A stretch of 60,000 nucleotides of DNA from Cryptomeria japonica (lineage: Eukaryota > Streptophyta > Pinopsida > Cupressales > Cupressaceae): assembly GCF_030272615.1 (NCBI RefSeq), contig NC_081415.1, forward strand, positions 193,302,695 to 193,362,694, read 5' to 3'. The notes under the pieces were generated by a model that was given only the letters and a program-made list of their open reading frames with translations, did no database searches and was not told the origin of the DNA. Below, piece after piece: positions 1 through 13,016 of this stretch; position 1 is the first letter of the stretch; every line of letters starts with the position of its first letter. Position numbers and translations under genes: made by a program.

Positions 1-110
1 AAAAGTGCTCAAGTTTGTCATAATTCCGACGACAATGACCATTACTTAAAAAAAAGAAGAGGGGAATTCATTTGTATTGCAAATTTCCCGCGTAGATGTC
101 CGTGGCGACT
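1..110 (+). repeat. Subterminal region of CACTA B-type end
   Basis: The order ATTCCGACGA, ATTACTT, A-run, GAATTCATTT and TTTCCCGCG mirrors 23758-23850 and, inverted, 52110-52260. Those two stretches lie just inside intact CACTA termini. This places the start of the window within the last couple of hundred bases of element C. Confidence 0.7.
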
Positions 111-307
111 TCAATCCCCAAGAACATCAAACCTGCATCAAAGGCATTTGTGGCATTACTTGCAATCCTACACAAGAGGTAGATTCAAATTGCCCTAGTT
201 TTCAATTTAATGTTGCAAAAAATATACATGTGGTGGTTAATTGCCCTAGTTTAATCTCGTAAAACCATAGAACTGTGATTGAGGAGTGAGCATTCAATTT
301 TGTACCA

Positions 308-1140
308 TCAATCCCTTCCTCCTATATACGCGTGTGTTGATTGTTCACATGAGATCACATCTCTTTGTGGCATCGTATCAAACAATTCAGGAGCCTTGTC
401 CATGTTTCCACATTTTGCATTAATGTCAAGCAGGGCATTTACAAGTACAACACCTAACAAAATTCCTCTATCTGTTATGCTTTGATGGATGTCCATTTTT
501 ACACAAGCAGGGAGGATGATGGCAAAGGTTGTGGAATTTGGCTTTATGCCTTCCAATTTCATTTTCTTGAAAGTGTCAAAAGCCTTTTTGACAAATCTAT
601 TTTGTGCATATCCAACAATCATTGCAGTCCACGAGACAACATCTCTTTCAGGCATTCTATCAAACAGTTCACATGCCTTGTCTATGCTTCCACATTTTGC
701 ATACATGTCTACTAGGGCAGTTGCAACTACAACATCTGACAAAATTCCTCTATCCTTTATGCTTCGATAAATGTCCATACCCTGTTCCAAATCTCCCATT
801 TTGGCACAGGTAGGGGGATAGTAGCAATGGTCGTGGAATTTGAATTTACACCTATTGATTTCATTTGCTTGAAAGTTTCTAAAGCCTTCTCAAAAAATCC
901 ATTTTGTGCATATCTGACAATCATTGTAGTCCAGGAAACCACATTTATTTGAGGCAATCCGTCAAACAGTTCCCGTGCCTTGTCTATGCTTCCACATTTT
1001 GCATACATGCTAACAAAGCAGTTGCAACTATATCTGACAAAATTCCTCTATCTTTTATGCTTTGATGGATGTCCATACCCTATTCCAAAGCTCCCATTTT
1101 GGCACAGGCTGGGAGTATGCTGGCAAACGTAACTAAAGAA
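308..1140 (-). pseudogene. PPR (pentatricopeptide repeat) gene fragment, PLS class
   Basis: Minus-strand reading gives repeated PPR units such as DMYAKCGSIDKACELFDRMP, RDVVSWTAMIVGYAQ and KPNSTTFAIILPACVKM, with two further decayed units at 757-1140. PPR proteins bind organellar RNA in mitochondria or plastids, and the P-L-S spacing here is typical of land-plant PLS proteins. The piece has only about three repeat triplets, no targeting peptide and no E/DYW tail. The frame shifts near 800 and again near 1010. It lies inside element C, close to its B-type end, and similar PPR debris occurs in the outer and inner CACTA copies. I read it as a captured host gene fragment, not a functional gene. 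Confidence 0.85.
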
Positions 1141-2596
1141 ATGCAATGATCAGCTCCAAAGACATCAAAACACTACTAACAAAACCGAGAGTCTAAAATA
1201 TGATAGGGAATAGTGTGAGCTGTCCTGAAATAAAATATTTTATTTTTAATTTCAACTAAAACATAATTACTCAGCCATTTAATGTTATTAATAAGAGTTT
1301 AATTTATGAAAGAGATAAATGGTTGGCCACAAGTACATGAGTTACTAAATGCACACAAATAAGTGAATTTGATATTCAAAACTATCTACAATGAATTCAA
1401 TTCTTGTCCATTAGTCATTTATGTTTGTAATAAGCATCTTTCTTTGTTTTTCTTAATCTTTATTCATAGTTATGTGCATATTTCACATTCTATAATTAGG
1501 ATATCAATTGCTATGGTTGAACACTAGCATGATGTTTATGTTGTGGTATAGATGTGTGGAAACATAATTATGGGATTGTTATATTATAGAGATCATAAAT
1601 CTAGATATCGCATATTAGTTCTAGCTCTTCTTGGATTGAGTCTAAAGTTGACATATAGTCATAAAGCCATTATTAGTAGATCTATCCATTTCTAGTAAAG
1701 ACAATTGAGAAAGTCATTTTGATATGAGAGTTTCTTATCTATTTGCCTATTGATCATTATTAAGCCATAATATTTAGATCTATTTATCTCTCTTGCAAAA
1801 CCTCTGTAAGTGTCCTAAATTGTCCCTACTACTCACTCTTCAATGAAATAGTGGAGTTCTAAAGATTTGTTGCACAAGATGGTGTTGAACGTATCAACAA
1901 GGCTAGCATGGAAGGCATGTTCAAGCTTCCACTTGTACAACTTACAACAAATGATTTGTTGATAGAAGAAATTCTTGAAATAGGGATAAAATCAAAAGAC
2001 AAGTAAGTACATACAAACCTCCTCAGTTGAAAGTAAAATCTATGTATAAAAAGAGTACATTGAATCCCAATCCATAAACACAATAGAGATATCGATGGAG
2101 ACTTAATTGGACATAGCATGTCACACCAAAGTTGTTAGAGTATGCTAAGCTAGTACATAATGTTTCCTAAAGCCACATTAGTATTTTACCCAGATCATTA
2201 TCTATGAAAACTAACTATAGTAATCCTTTTGAGGATTCATTTCATGGTGTTAGATCTTCATTTAGTTCCACTTCTTGTTGGAGAAAAGAATAGTTGTTTC
2301 TTAAGGTAGATGAATATCCCACCAACAAAGGACAAGACCCTTTCTAGAATATAACAAATTCTACTCCAACAAAAGATCATGGGGGTTTCACTAGAGATAT
2401 TGAATAAGAGATAGACTTCTACAACTGCATTAAAACCATTGGCATGTTCTTCATTTATTGATGTAAATTCTCTATGACGCCACCACAACCAACAAAGGTG
2501 TAGAAAGTTGTTTGCAATGCATGGATTTTTAGGATTGTCCTTTGAGAAAACAGAATTAAAGTATGGAAGCAAGATCTACCAGCTCCTGAGGGAATC
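1141..2596. other. Non-coding interior of element C with one possible captured exon
   Basis: No sustained coding signal is visible. One stretch at about 1861-2001 (+) reads as a plausible exon (core residues EGMFKLPLVQLTTNDLLIEE), preceded by TTCTAAAG and followed by a perfect-looking splice donor, AAGTAAGTAC. I do not recognise the protein. Capture of genomic exons by CACTA elements is common, so a captured exon is possible but weakly supported. Confidence 0.3.
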
Positions 2597-4555
2597 TTGT
2601 TGAAAAATAACTGTAAAATATTTGGGGGAGCTTATATACAAAAACTCATGCTTCCTAATGGGTTTATGTACAGAAACAAGCATGAATTAAGTGGTAAAGG
2701 GGCTTCTGGAAACAAGAGGGATAGAGAGGCAGTGGAAGTGAAAACTTTTGGTGTTGTGTCTACTCCATCTCAGAATGGGAATGGCAAAGGTGTTGTAAGA
2801 GGAGCTGAGAAGGGTGTTGGAAGAATCGGAGGTGTTTACATTCCCCCATTTAAGCTGGCTCAAATGATGAAAGATGTGGAAGACAAGAGCAATGTGGAAT
2901 ACCAGAGCATGACATGGGATGCCCTTCGGAAGAGTATCAATGGGTTAGTAAACAAGGTAAATGCATCTAACATCAAGAACATCATTCGAGAGTTGTTTGC
3001 AGAGAATCTCATCCATGCGAGGGGTCTATTTTGTAGGTCTTGTATGAAATCCCAAATGGCATCCCCTGGGTTTATAGATGTTTTTGTTGCATTGGTTGCT
3101 GTAGTAAATACAAAATTTCCTAAAGTTGGCAATCTGCTTTTGCGAAGAATTATTTTGTAGCTTAAGAGGGCATACAAATGCAATGACAAGAACATGTTGA
3201 TAGCAGCAGCCAAATTCATAGCTCATTTAGTGAATCAACAAGTTGCACATGAGATCATTACCTTGGAACTTCTCACCCTTTTACTAGAGAACCCCATAGA
3301 TGACAGTGTAGAGGTTGTTGTTGGGTTCATGAAAGAATGTGGTTCTTTGTTGCAAGACCTTTCACCCAAAGGTCTCTATGGGATTTTTGAAATATTTAGA
3401 GGTATTCTCCATGAGGGGGAAATTGACAAACGAGTACAATTTTTAATCAAAGGCCTTTTTGCATTTCGCAAAGCTAAGTTCGAGGGTCATCTAGCTGTGC
3501 ATCTAGATCAGTTAACACACAAAGTTTTCCTAGAAGATGAACTTGATCAAGAAGCTGGTTTGGATGTTTTCAAGCCATATCCTGATTTCTTAGAGCATGA
3601 GGCAACCTATGAAAAACTGAAGAAAGATATCCTTGGAGATGCTTCTTCAGATGATGATGATGGAGAGGAAGGTGAGGAAGCACTGAGAATATAGGATGAG
3701 ACAGAGACAAACTTGGTCAATTTAAGATGTACAATTTATTTGACAATCATGTCAAGTGTTGATTTTGAGGAAGCTGGTCATAAGCTACTAAAGATCAAGC
3801 TTGAACCTGGTAAAGAGAGAACATACCTTTGTTATTATGGTCTTCTTGGGCAAAGATTCTGTATGATCAATAAAATTTATGAGGAATTTTTTTATAAGTG
3901 TTTTGTACAACAACATTCTACGATACACAGACTGGAAACAAATAAACTGTGTAATGTTGCAATGTTTTTTGCCCACTTACTTAGCACAAATGCTCTTCCA
4001 TGGCATTGTTTGGCTTATATACATGAGACAGAGGAAGATGCTACTTCCTCTTCCTATATTTTTATAAAGATTCTCTTGTAGGAGCTGGCAGAGCAGCTTG
4101 GTATATTGTTGCTTAATGAAAGGTTGAATGATCCAACAATGCAGGAGTCTTTTGATTCAATTTCTCCAAAGGACAGTCCCAAAAATTCACGGTTTGCTAT
4201 CAATTTATTTACTTCTATTGGTCTTGGTGGTATCACTGAGAGTTTACATGAGTATTTGAAGAATATGCCAAGGCTTGTAATGCAGCAGCAAAAGTCTATT
4301 CCTGAGTCAGATGATTAATCTACCTCTAATGATGATTCTTCTAGTTCATAAGGTTCGTTAGATTTTGATACATCAGACTCAGATTCAGAGAGTGAAACTG
4401 ATAGTGAGAGCAGTAAGGAGTCACCAAGAAAGAAAAATAATTCAAAGCCTGACAATGAGTATGAAAAAATAAGAAGAAAGAAAAGGGTGAGGGCATCTGA
4501 CTCGGAGGATGGAAGTGACAGTGAAAAAATCAGAAGAAAAAAGAAAAGGAATTAA
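2597..4555 (+). pseudogene. CWC22: Intron-less CWC22 (pre-mRNA-splicing factor) pseudogene
   Basis: One forward frame covers the MIF4G core from GGVYIPPFKLAQMMKDVEDK (about 2828), through SINGLVNKVNASNIKNII, MKSQMASPGF and VNQQVAHEII, then the MA3 half ([48 protein letters not shown]) and a Ser/Asp/Glu and Lys/Arg tail ending at 4553-4555. CWC22 is a spliceosome component that escorts eIF4A3 for exon-junction complex loading in the nucleus. No frameshift occurs over 1.9 kb, but stops lie at 3158 (TAG), 3692 (TAG), 4079 (TAG), 4316 (TAA) and 4349 (TAA). About 14 residues are missing in frame after KIKLEPG near 3810. The absence of introns suggests an RNA-derived copy. The 5' end is uncertain; no poly(A) tail was found. 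Confidence 0.9.
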
Positions 4556-4934
4556 AAATCTTTCTAGTCAGTTATTCAAGGCTTCAGTAGACACCATTTT
4601 CCTGGACTGTGACAAACAAAAGAATCACTCCCAGGTGCTTTGGTTTTATAAAAGATGATTATAATATGCTACAATGTTGTCTTATGTATTTTAATAGCCA
4701 CGGGTTTTAGGGTTCTATACTTGACAGGTAATGGATAAAGAGTGTTAGGAGGAGAAAATATTGAAGGCCAAGTGCAGATTGTGATAATACTAGATCAATG
4801 AATCTTGTTATTTATTGAGTATTTCTTGTTTTCCATGTTGTGTGATGTACCATAAGAAAACTAGAAATCTAAATTCAATAAGATGCTTTATTGAATGATG
4901 ATAATTTCTATTTTCTTGCCTGTGAAGAAAGACC
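4556..4934. other. Spacer between CWC22 copy and transposase gene
   Basis: This AT-rich spacer has no recognisable gene. It may hold the promoter and leader of the transposase gene that starts at 4935, or the 3' untranslated part of the CWC22 copy; the sequence does not decide. Confidence 0.4.
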
Positions 4935-7900
4935 ATGTCAGACAATATCAATGAACAACAAAATAAGGAGACAATTGCTAGATTGTGGTCTAACTTGAAA
5001 AGAAAAGGTGATGGAAAATGTTATTGTCCATGCAAAATTTGTAAGGGGTTAAAGACTAGAAGACTTCTAATAAAAATAACGAAGAAACATTGTAGGTTGC
5101 ATGGTCACATTGAAGGTGGACATGATTATCATCCATTGGTAAGTTTCTCATTATATCGTTTTGATAATTTATATACATAATAAATCACGTGATGATGAGA
5201 TCATGATCACGGTTTATTTATGTTTATCAATTTTATATAGCTCGAGCACCGCGGAGCACATGGTATGGATCAACACAACCCTGAGAATATGGTTTTCAAT
5301 GTGGACAAACATGGAGGTGTGAATATCGAAGCTGAAGATAATGATCCCATGGAAGATGACGATCATGAGCCAGAAAACACAATTGAATATGATGGTACAA
5401 ATACATTGATCCATGACTCATTTAGTACTCGCGCAGCTAATCATGATGATGAAGATGACCTTGATGTTGTTCATGATGTCCGTCTACTTGAGAAGGCATC
5501 TGAGGCCCTTTACGAAGGCTCGCAGGCAACTCTTCTCTCCGTTGTATTGTTGTTGGTGAACTTGAAGGTTATGAATGGTTTATCCAACATAACAATGTCA
5601 CATATGTTAAGGTATGTCATATATGTCATAATAAACTGTGAATCATGTTGTACCATTAATATTCTTTATTATAACAAATTATATTTTTTCGTTGTAGATT
5701 GATAGGTGAGTTTTTGTTACCACCAACAAATATTCTACCTCGCTCATACTGAGAATTATCAGCCGTTATGAAAGATATTGGAATGGAGTATCAAGCAATA
5801 GATGCTTGTCCCAATGATCATATTATATATCACAAACAACAAGAATTTTGAACTGAATGCCCTGAATGTCATATCAGTAGATATCGAACAAATCAAATAA
5901 CAAAAAGGGTTCCTCACAAGGTTCTTCTCTATATTCCCATTATTCCATGTATGCAATGATTATTCGAGTGCACTAGCTTGGCACAATTTATGGATTACCA
6001 TGCATGCAATAGAAGTCGAGATGACATTATTCAAATGCCTATGGATGGTTCAGTATTTATGGACATAGAGGAAAAGCGGCCACACTTTAAAGAAGAACCT
6101 CATAATCTCAGGCTTTCATTGGCAACAGACAATGTCAATCCATTTGGAGAGATGAGATCTGTTTACTTAGTGTGGCCTATTTTTGTTATCAATAATAACA
6201 TTCCTCCATGGATGTCAATAAAGAGGGAGCACATAATGTTGGCAATGATTGTTCCAGGTATTTTATCATTTAAATATAGTTGTCTAAATTTAATTATAAA
6301 TATTGCAGTAAAATGGTCATAATAATTATGTAATGTTTTTGTTCATTCGATTAGGTAAGTACCAAGTTAAAGATATCAATGTATATATTGAGCCTCTTAT
6401 CGATGAGTTGTTGGAGTTATGGAATGGTGTCACTATGTATGACATCTCTAGACCAATAGGACAAAGATAATTTCAATTCCATGCGATGCTTCTATGGACA
6501 ATACACAATGCCCTAGGGCTAACACATTTTTGTGGTATGTTATAGTGTTTAAGTTGTGCATGAACATTGTAATTCCAAAAATTATCATATTTAATCCAAT
6601 TATGCATTATCTTGTAGGTCTTCAAACAAAGGGAAAATTTGCATGTCTTGTTTGTGGTCCAAAGATGAAATCTCATCATTCAAAAAGTTTAGGAAAGCAG
6701 GTGTTTGATGAGTATAGGCACTTTCTCCACAAAAATCATAAGTATCAAAATACTAAAAAACATCTTTTCAATGGGAAAGAAGAGAATACATCAAAGCCAC
6801 AAAGAATGACACCTCACCTATGGAAGTTGGAATATAATAGAATTAATCGTCAAGGTAATGCTATTCCATCTATTGGTATGTAATAAAACATCTTTTCTAT
6901 TTTGTTTTGTTTATTGATGATATGATTGATGATCATGAAGGTTGTGAAGGCATAAATGACCACCTTCCTAAGGGAATAAAAAGTTATCCCCGACAATTTA
7001 GTAGGTTTCCCTACTACGAGCAGTTACAAATTGTTCATTTGTTTGATAGTATGCATATTGGAAAGAATATAACAGAGACATTATGGAAAATATTGGATGG
7101 AAGGCGTGACAAAGAAAAAATTGTCAAAATATGTAGTGACATTCAGGATTCCAATCATGCAATGATAAATGTCATTCAATCAAATAGCCATGGAGACCAG
7201 ATTAATATAAGTGAGCTTCCTTGGTTATTAACGAACCAGCAAAGCAATGCTATAAAAGAAGTCATACAAAAAATTTGATTTCCCACAGGATTTGCTGCGA
7301 ACATAAACAATCTCATATCAAAGAAAAGTGAATTTGGTTCAGGGATGAAAATGCATGATTGGCATACCTTCTTTAAGGTAATTCATGTTCTTGTGTTTTT
7401 AGTATGTATTTAAGTACTGTGCGTACGTGTACTTTTCATTATGTTACAAAAAAATGAAAATATAATTTTATAATTATTGCAGTACATTCTACCTCTATCT
7501 CTCCCAGATGACTTCGACAGTAATGTCAAGCAAGTCATATATGATCTTGGAAAATACATGAGGTAAGTAGTGATATTTGTTTATTTTGTTGTATAGATAT
7601 TATATTTGCGATTTGTTTTACTTCTTATGTAATATATTTTTTGCGTCTTGAATACCTTGTAGGTGGTTGTCATGTAAAGAAATCCATAAAGATGATATAA
7701 AATATTGGAAGAGAAAAATTCCTCATTTAATGTGTGAAATGCAAAAGTGTCTACCTCCAGCTTTTTTCAATGCACAAGAACACTACCTCATACACCAAGT
7801 TGAGGAGATTGAATTGTGTGGACCTGTACACACTAGGTCAATGTGGATGGTTGAGAGGCACTTGAAATTTTTGAAGGCTTTGGTTCGACAAAGAGCACAT

Positions 7901-9128
7901 CCTGAGGGTTCTATGGTGGAGGGATATATGGTATACCAGACTATGGTGTACATTACTAAATATCTTCCTAAGTTTGCAGCAAAGATCCACGTGGATCGCA
8001 TTTGGGATCCCAACACCATTAACAAATTCAAAGGGGAGTACTTGACAAGGAAAGGTAGATTGAGGAAAGTGAGAGGTAATTATAAGATTTTATTGTAGTT
8101 AATTAATTCTTAATCTTCAAAATAAATTGATTGTAAGATGTCTATTTATTTTTTGTACAGTTGGTCGAGAGTGGGATGCACTACATTTGTAGATTGCAAA
8201 CAATCTTGACTGGATGACGGTATGGATTGAACGTTGTCAACATTCTGGACGCACATTAACATGGGAAGGTGTGGCTTCATTGGTTAAAGAAGCACATCGT
8301 AATGGAGATTCCAATGTTACGCAAAGGGAAATTGATTTAGCATATGGTTTAAGAGATAAGCAGGTATGTATAAATTTATTAATGACCCATATGTTTATCA
8401 ACTCACAATGCAATAAATTTTACATGTTTGACATATTGCAGGTCAAACACCACAATGCTATGTGCTGCAATGGTCATAAATTTCACATTAAAAAGTTGGA
8501 TGACACAAAGAAAACTTGTGATTCTAGCATCACTGCAGTCTTTGAGGTGACAAATATTTCATTGAGAAATGACATTCATCCTCAACAGTCTCAAAATCAA
8601 TACTATGGCATTTTGGATGATATACTTGAGTGTGACTTTAATTCCTTCAAATTAGTTTTGTTCGTCGTCAAATGGTACAGGCTACGATTGAATAAAAATG
8701 ATCCTGATAGAATTGTTATTGAACATGATAATGATTTTATAATGCTAAATACAAGGTCATTTGAACCAGTTGGGGATGAGCCCTATGTTCTTCCAAGCCA
8801 ATGTGAGCCAGTATTTTACTCAGAGGTTCCACATAAATCGGGTTGGTAATTTGTTGTTAGACATGATCCAAGAGGAAGGCCGATAAAGTATAATGTGATG
8901 GAAGAAGAAGATACCGAAGAAGTAGAAGATGAAGTGGATGATGATCACGATTGATAGTTTCTCAATGACGATGAAGAAGAACAAGAACAAGAAGATGATG
9001 ATGATGATGATGATGATGATGGTGATGGTGATGGTGATGGTGATGGTGATGGTGATGGTGATGGTGATGGTGATGGTGATGGTGATGGTGATGGTGATGG
9101 TGATGATGATGACGATGATGATGATGAC

Positions 9129-9192
<64 letters not shown>

Positions 9193-9233
9193 TTTGCAAT
9201 GATGATCTTGATGTTCATGATGATGAAGAATGA
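4935..9233 (+). pseudogene. TNP2: CACTA transposase TNP2/TnpD (Transposase_21, DUF4218, DUF4216), broken
   Basis: Exons read in order as: an N-terminal Cys-rich block (CYCPCKICKG, 5020); the TNP2 core with CPNDHIIYH and ECPECHISRY (5810-5890), MDGSVFMDIEEKRPHF, LSLATDNVNPFGEM (6113-6160), the KGKFACLVCGPKMKSHHSKS zinc-like block (6630) and LPWLLT (7215); a DUF4218 part (EIELCGPVHTRSMWMVERHL, 7808; PEGSMVEGY); and a DUF4216 part (QYYGILDDILECDF, 8600; VFYSEVPHKSGW, 8812). The acidic tail is encoded by the GAT/GGT repeat. Introns are evident, for example GTAAGT near 5142 and TATATAG near 5240. In-frame stops occur in the exons (near 6468, 7276, 8190, 8847 and 8952). The enzyme would cut CACTA ends in the nucleus. 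This is the only transposase in the window, so it is the likely past source of mobility for the two gene-less copies. Confidence 0.9.
8994..9192 (+). repeat. GAT / GATGGT microsatellite
   Basis: The run begins with about eight GAT units, continues with 14 GATGGT hexamers (about 9018-9101), then GAT units with rare GAC. In the transposase frame it encodes poly-Asp with an Asp-Gly repeat and so extends an acidic C-terminal tail. Other frames yield poly-Met/Val or poly-Ser/Pro ORFs, which are artefacts. Confidence 0.95.
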
Positions 9234-9398
9234 AATGTATGAGGTATGTGATTAGTATATTATCTATTTAATATTGACTTCTTGATAGAATTTTTTTTAC
9301 ATAATTAATTCATTATGTTTTGAATTCTAATGCCATTACATAATTAATTCATGATGCACCTTTTAATATGGAGATGGAGATAGGGAGAGTGACTATTT

Positions 9399-9622
9399 AT
9401 GTGACAATTTTTAAACTGTGTTTATTTATGGAAATTGTATTTTTATTAGCTATGTGATGGATGTTGATTTAAAATAGATATGTGATGGATCACATGTTTA
9501 TGATGATGCATGTGACATTTTTTGAACTTTGTGTTTATTTATAAAACGTGGATTGTTTATTACCTATCTGATGGATGGTGATTTATGATACATATGTGAT
9601 GGATTACATATTTATGATGAAA
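9399..9622. repeat. Tandem duplication, about 110 bp period, in AT-rich spacer
   Basis: Two diverged units start with GTGACAATTTTT (9401) and GTGACATTTTTT (9511). They share TGTGTTTATTTAT and TATGTGATGGAT blocks. They lie in the AT-rich gap between the two transposon genes (9234-10029), where I see no gene. Confidence 0.6.
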
Positions 9623-10029
9623 CATGATATGTGATGCTAATTGTGATGCTCAATTACATATATGATGACACATCATGTGATGCTTCTAATGCTTATGATA
9701 CGTATGTATTTATTGTTTATCAACTTACAAATGTAGTAATGCTTATGATGCTCAATTAATGGTGTTGATTTCAGGTATAGTCCCTGTGTGATGCTGTCAC
9801 CCTTGGTGGAAACAAGTCGTTGACAACAGACATCGTCAACCATTTAGTTGAGGATGCTACATAGTCTACATAAAGTAAAGGTAAGGAATTAAAAAATTTA
9901 CAATGATTTTGATGACAACATCTTTTTATTATTTAATACTCTTTTTGTCTAGAAAGTTCATGTTGTTCATGTTGTGTACTATGTAATTTCACTAACTTTT
10001 TTTATATTTTTTCTTTGTCTCAAGCCGAC

Positions 10030-12123
10030 ATGGATCCATCACATATCATAGATAGAGATGTAGCTTGTGACACTTCTACCAAGCAGGTAAACCTCATTGT
10101 AATTGTACAAATTAGATAGAAGCAAACTATTACATTATTATGTTCTTTTTTTTAGTGATTTATACTAATTTTGTAATTGTTAATGATATTCTTGACACAG
10201 ACAGATGTTCGGGGAAAGGGAAAGGGAGTTGCAATACCTGAGCACCTTTCTATGGATGTGGAATCATTAGGGTTAAGCAATGATGACCCTGAAGATCCCA
10301 CAGACCTTGTGAAATTCTTTAAAATGCCTCTTATAAAAATTAGAAAAGAGATTGTTGCTTTGGCAGCCATGCATCCTACCTCTGATGAGATATGACAGAG
10401 GGTGGAATTATTGTTTAAGATAGTAGAAAACTTACAAGTAAGAAGTAATGAAAGCTTTAATTATAACAAAATTTCAATAATGGTTTATATTTTGTTCTCT
10501 TTTATGTCATTAACTAAAATATGTATGTATTGTTTTTACAACAATTTATCTACCCTCATGAAAGTCATTCCCACAATTAAGGTGTTGCAGGATCTTCAGG
10601 TGATGATGATTTTCTTGTATTATCACTTGCTTGGCTTATCACTCTGAGTACCCAAAACACATCATACTTGATACTGTCAATTTTCAAAATAAAGGTTCAT
10701 CCTTGTTTACAATTCTTGCACTCTTCATATATTTAATGTTTGATATATTTAATGTATTATTCTTTAGCTGTTGTCAATGTTACTGTGCAAATGTTGTCGC
10801 TGCCTCATCAGAGGTCACCCTCACCTGTATTGCCGACTGCAATGTCGACAACACGTAGCATGCAGACATCCTCTAGTGCAGTCATATTGGCCCACCCACT
10901 ATTGGTAGATCCCTCTTTTTCTCCATCTTCTGTCATGTGTTTATTTCCCTTCAAGCATTCTTTCTTGAATTCTAATGACATTTCATAGTGGATTCATTTT
11001 TTGCAGGAGGAGATGCACATGAGGATGTGCCAAAGGTGACTACTGCTGATAACATACCATCATTTCCTAGATCTTCTCGTATTGCTAGTATGGGAACGTT
11101 GCAGGCTACATTGGTGGTGAGCGACGAATAAATGCTTCCCTTAAAGATACAAAAGGTTCCAGGTACTTTAAAATTATTATTATATATACTCTAATTGTAA
11201 TTTACTTTATGATCACTCGTTTTGGACTAATGATCCGATGATTTTTTTGCAGGCAATGATATTTTCTATAAACATCTTAGTGAGATTGCATTGCAGATAT
11301 TTGGGCCCACCATACGTAAAAGGTGGTACATCATATGTGAACTAACCCTTATCCACTTTTGATTTCATATCATTGCTAGAATAGTTTTTCCTTTGATCCA
11401 TTTCTTGAAGTGTAATAAATGTAGCTTCAGTTCATTCTAAATCTAACAGGTTTGTTTTTTCTTTAAAAGGTGGAATGACCAAGAAAAAAGGTTAAAAGAT
11501 GAATTGACAAACCAAATGGTTGACTGGTTTGGAAATGACACCTTTGACAAAACCAAACTCCTTGAAAAAGTTGGCACATATCTAAAGTATGTGAGGGACC
11601 AATATAGGACCCATTTGGAGAGGAACCTAAAGTACGAGCATCCCCCCATTATTCTAGAGAGGGAGTGGAAGGACCTGATTTTGGATGCCAAGGAGAGAAT
11701 TGAAAGGAAAAAAGGAAATACACCACTAGATGCCAGAAGAAGGTACGGGATACTATTAAGAATGTAATTATGTACTAATTAATTACTCTTTATATTTATA
11801 TAATCTAACATATTTCAAACTTTTTATAGATTGAGTGACACGTCAAAGGCAACCAAGGCAAGCCAAGAAAGGCACAAGAAACACAAACTTGGCTCTGGTG
11901 GTTACATGAAACTTGCTACACGAATTGTAAGTATCTCATGTAAACGAAATATTGCATCAAAATATTAATAAATTGCAAATGTTTTTTTTTTATCAAACAA
12001 TGGAAGCAAAATTCACAGTACCAAGCAAAAATGCAAGGCTCTGAATTCAATAGAGCGCCCACAGAAGATGACAAGAGAATTGCCTACCAGCAAGGCTATT
12101 CAGTCATGGCTGATCAGCTATGA
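10030..12123 (+). pseudogene. TNPA-like accessory gene (plant transposase Ptta/En-Spm, Transposase_24), multi-exon
   Basis: A plausible start codon at 10030 (MDPSHIIDRD) opens a series of short exons separated by AT-rich introns with GT/AG borders, such as GTAAACC near 10087 and GTAAGTATC near 11929. The best-preserved exon (11450-11740) encodes a charged helical region with FGNDTFDKTKLLEKVGTYLK, REWKDLILDAKERIERK and NTPLDARRR. It continues after an intron as RLSDTSKATKASQERHKKHK and GGYMKLATRI (11830-11928), then PTEDDKRIAYQQGY (12060). This layout matches the second gene of En/Spm elements, whose product binds subterminal repeats and aids transposition. A stop lies near 10393 and another at 12121. 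Exon joins are my inference. Confidence 0.7.
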
Positions 12124-12360
12124 GAATTGAGTGGGCATACACAACATTCGAGTGCATCCATCACACAGGTAAATATGCTAAATGGAAGTTGTTTCAAATT
12201 GAATACTTTACCAATAATCTAATCGATGTTGAGTTCCAACATAAAGTGACTATATTTGTTTTAAATAAGCAAGCAATGATAACAATGTGCATGTCATTGG
12301 AATGCAGTCTGCTAATAGTGAAACACCACCTGCACATGAAGGTCTAGATGTGTATCCTAG

Positions 12361-13016
12361 TAGTTTTCCATCGAAATTCTTTTTTCATTGATATCACTAT
12401 GCTCCTTCGATGAATGGGTATGTTGTCTCACTGAAGCCCCTTTTATCCTCTCTTTGTCATCTTCCACCAATAAAGTTGTATCGATGAAACCATGTGTATT
12501 GGAGACATGCCTTTTAGTCTCCTTGAAACTCATATTCTCATCGAAATCTTTTTGTTGTCCGTCGGGTTTCATGTTGAAGAGAATTTGGACTTCGGTGACT
12601 TCTTTTGTCCTCCCATCAAAACTCATATCCTTGTCGATATCATTCATCGATGTAGTTTTCTTCTATTTTATCGATATCACTTTTTCGATGAGAATGCTTC
12701 TTTCGGTGAATCTTCTTTATCTTGCATCGATGATATTGTTTCTTCGAAAGCCTTTTCTCATCGGTGGGGGCCACCTCTATTTTCTTTGATACCTTTTGTT
12801 GGTGGGACCATCTCTTTCAGTGAGTCTTTTTGCACCGATAGTGTTATATGCTTGAAGACCTTTTCTTGTGGATGAGAACCATCTCCACTTTCCTCGATAT
12901 CTTTTATCGATGGATTTAATATCTTTGATGAGTCCTTTCTGAATTTGATCAGCGTTTGCTTTCTTCGATGCCCCTTTTATATCGATGATACATCGCTGGG
13001 TCTCATCGATACTGTT
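12361..13016. repeat. TCGATGA-rich subterminal-type array, copy 1
   Basis: Short words built on ATCGAT, TCGATGA and CATCGG recur every 20-40 bases (for example TTCATCGATGTAG, TTTTTCGATGAGAATGC, CTTTTATCGATGG). CACTA elements carry such arrays near their ends as TNPA binding sites. The array is repeated in the same orientation, with the same word order, at about 18480-19000. Confidence 0.75.

Noticed and set aside
8929-9255. ORFs of poly-Met/Val, poly-Ser/Pro or poly-Ile/Thr
   Set aside because: They are alternative-frame readings of the GAT/GATGGT microsatellite. Only the Asp/Gly frame continues the transposase.
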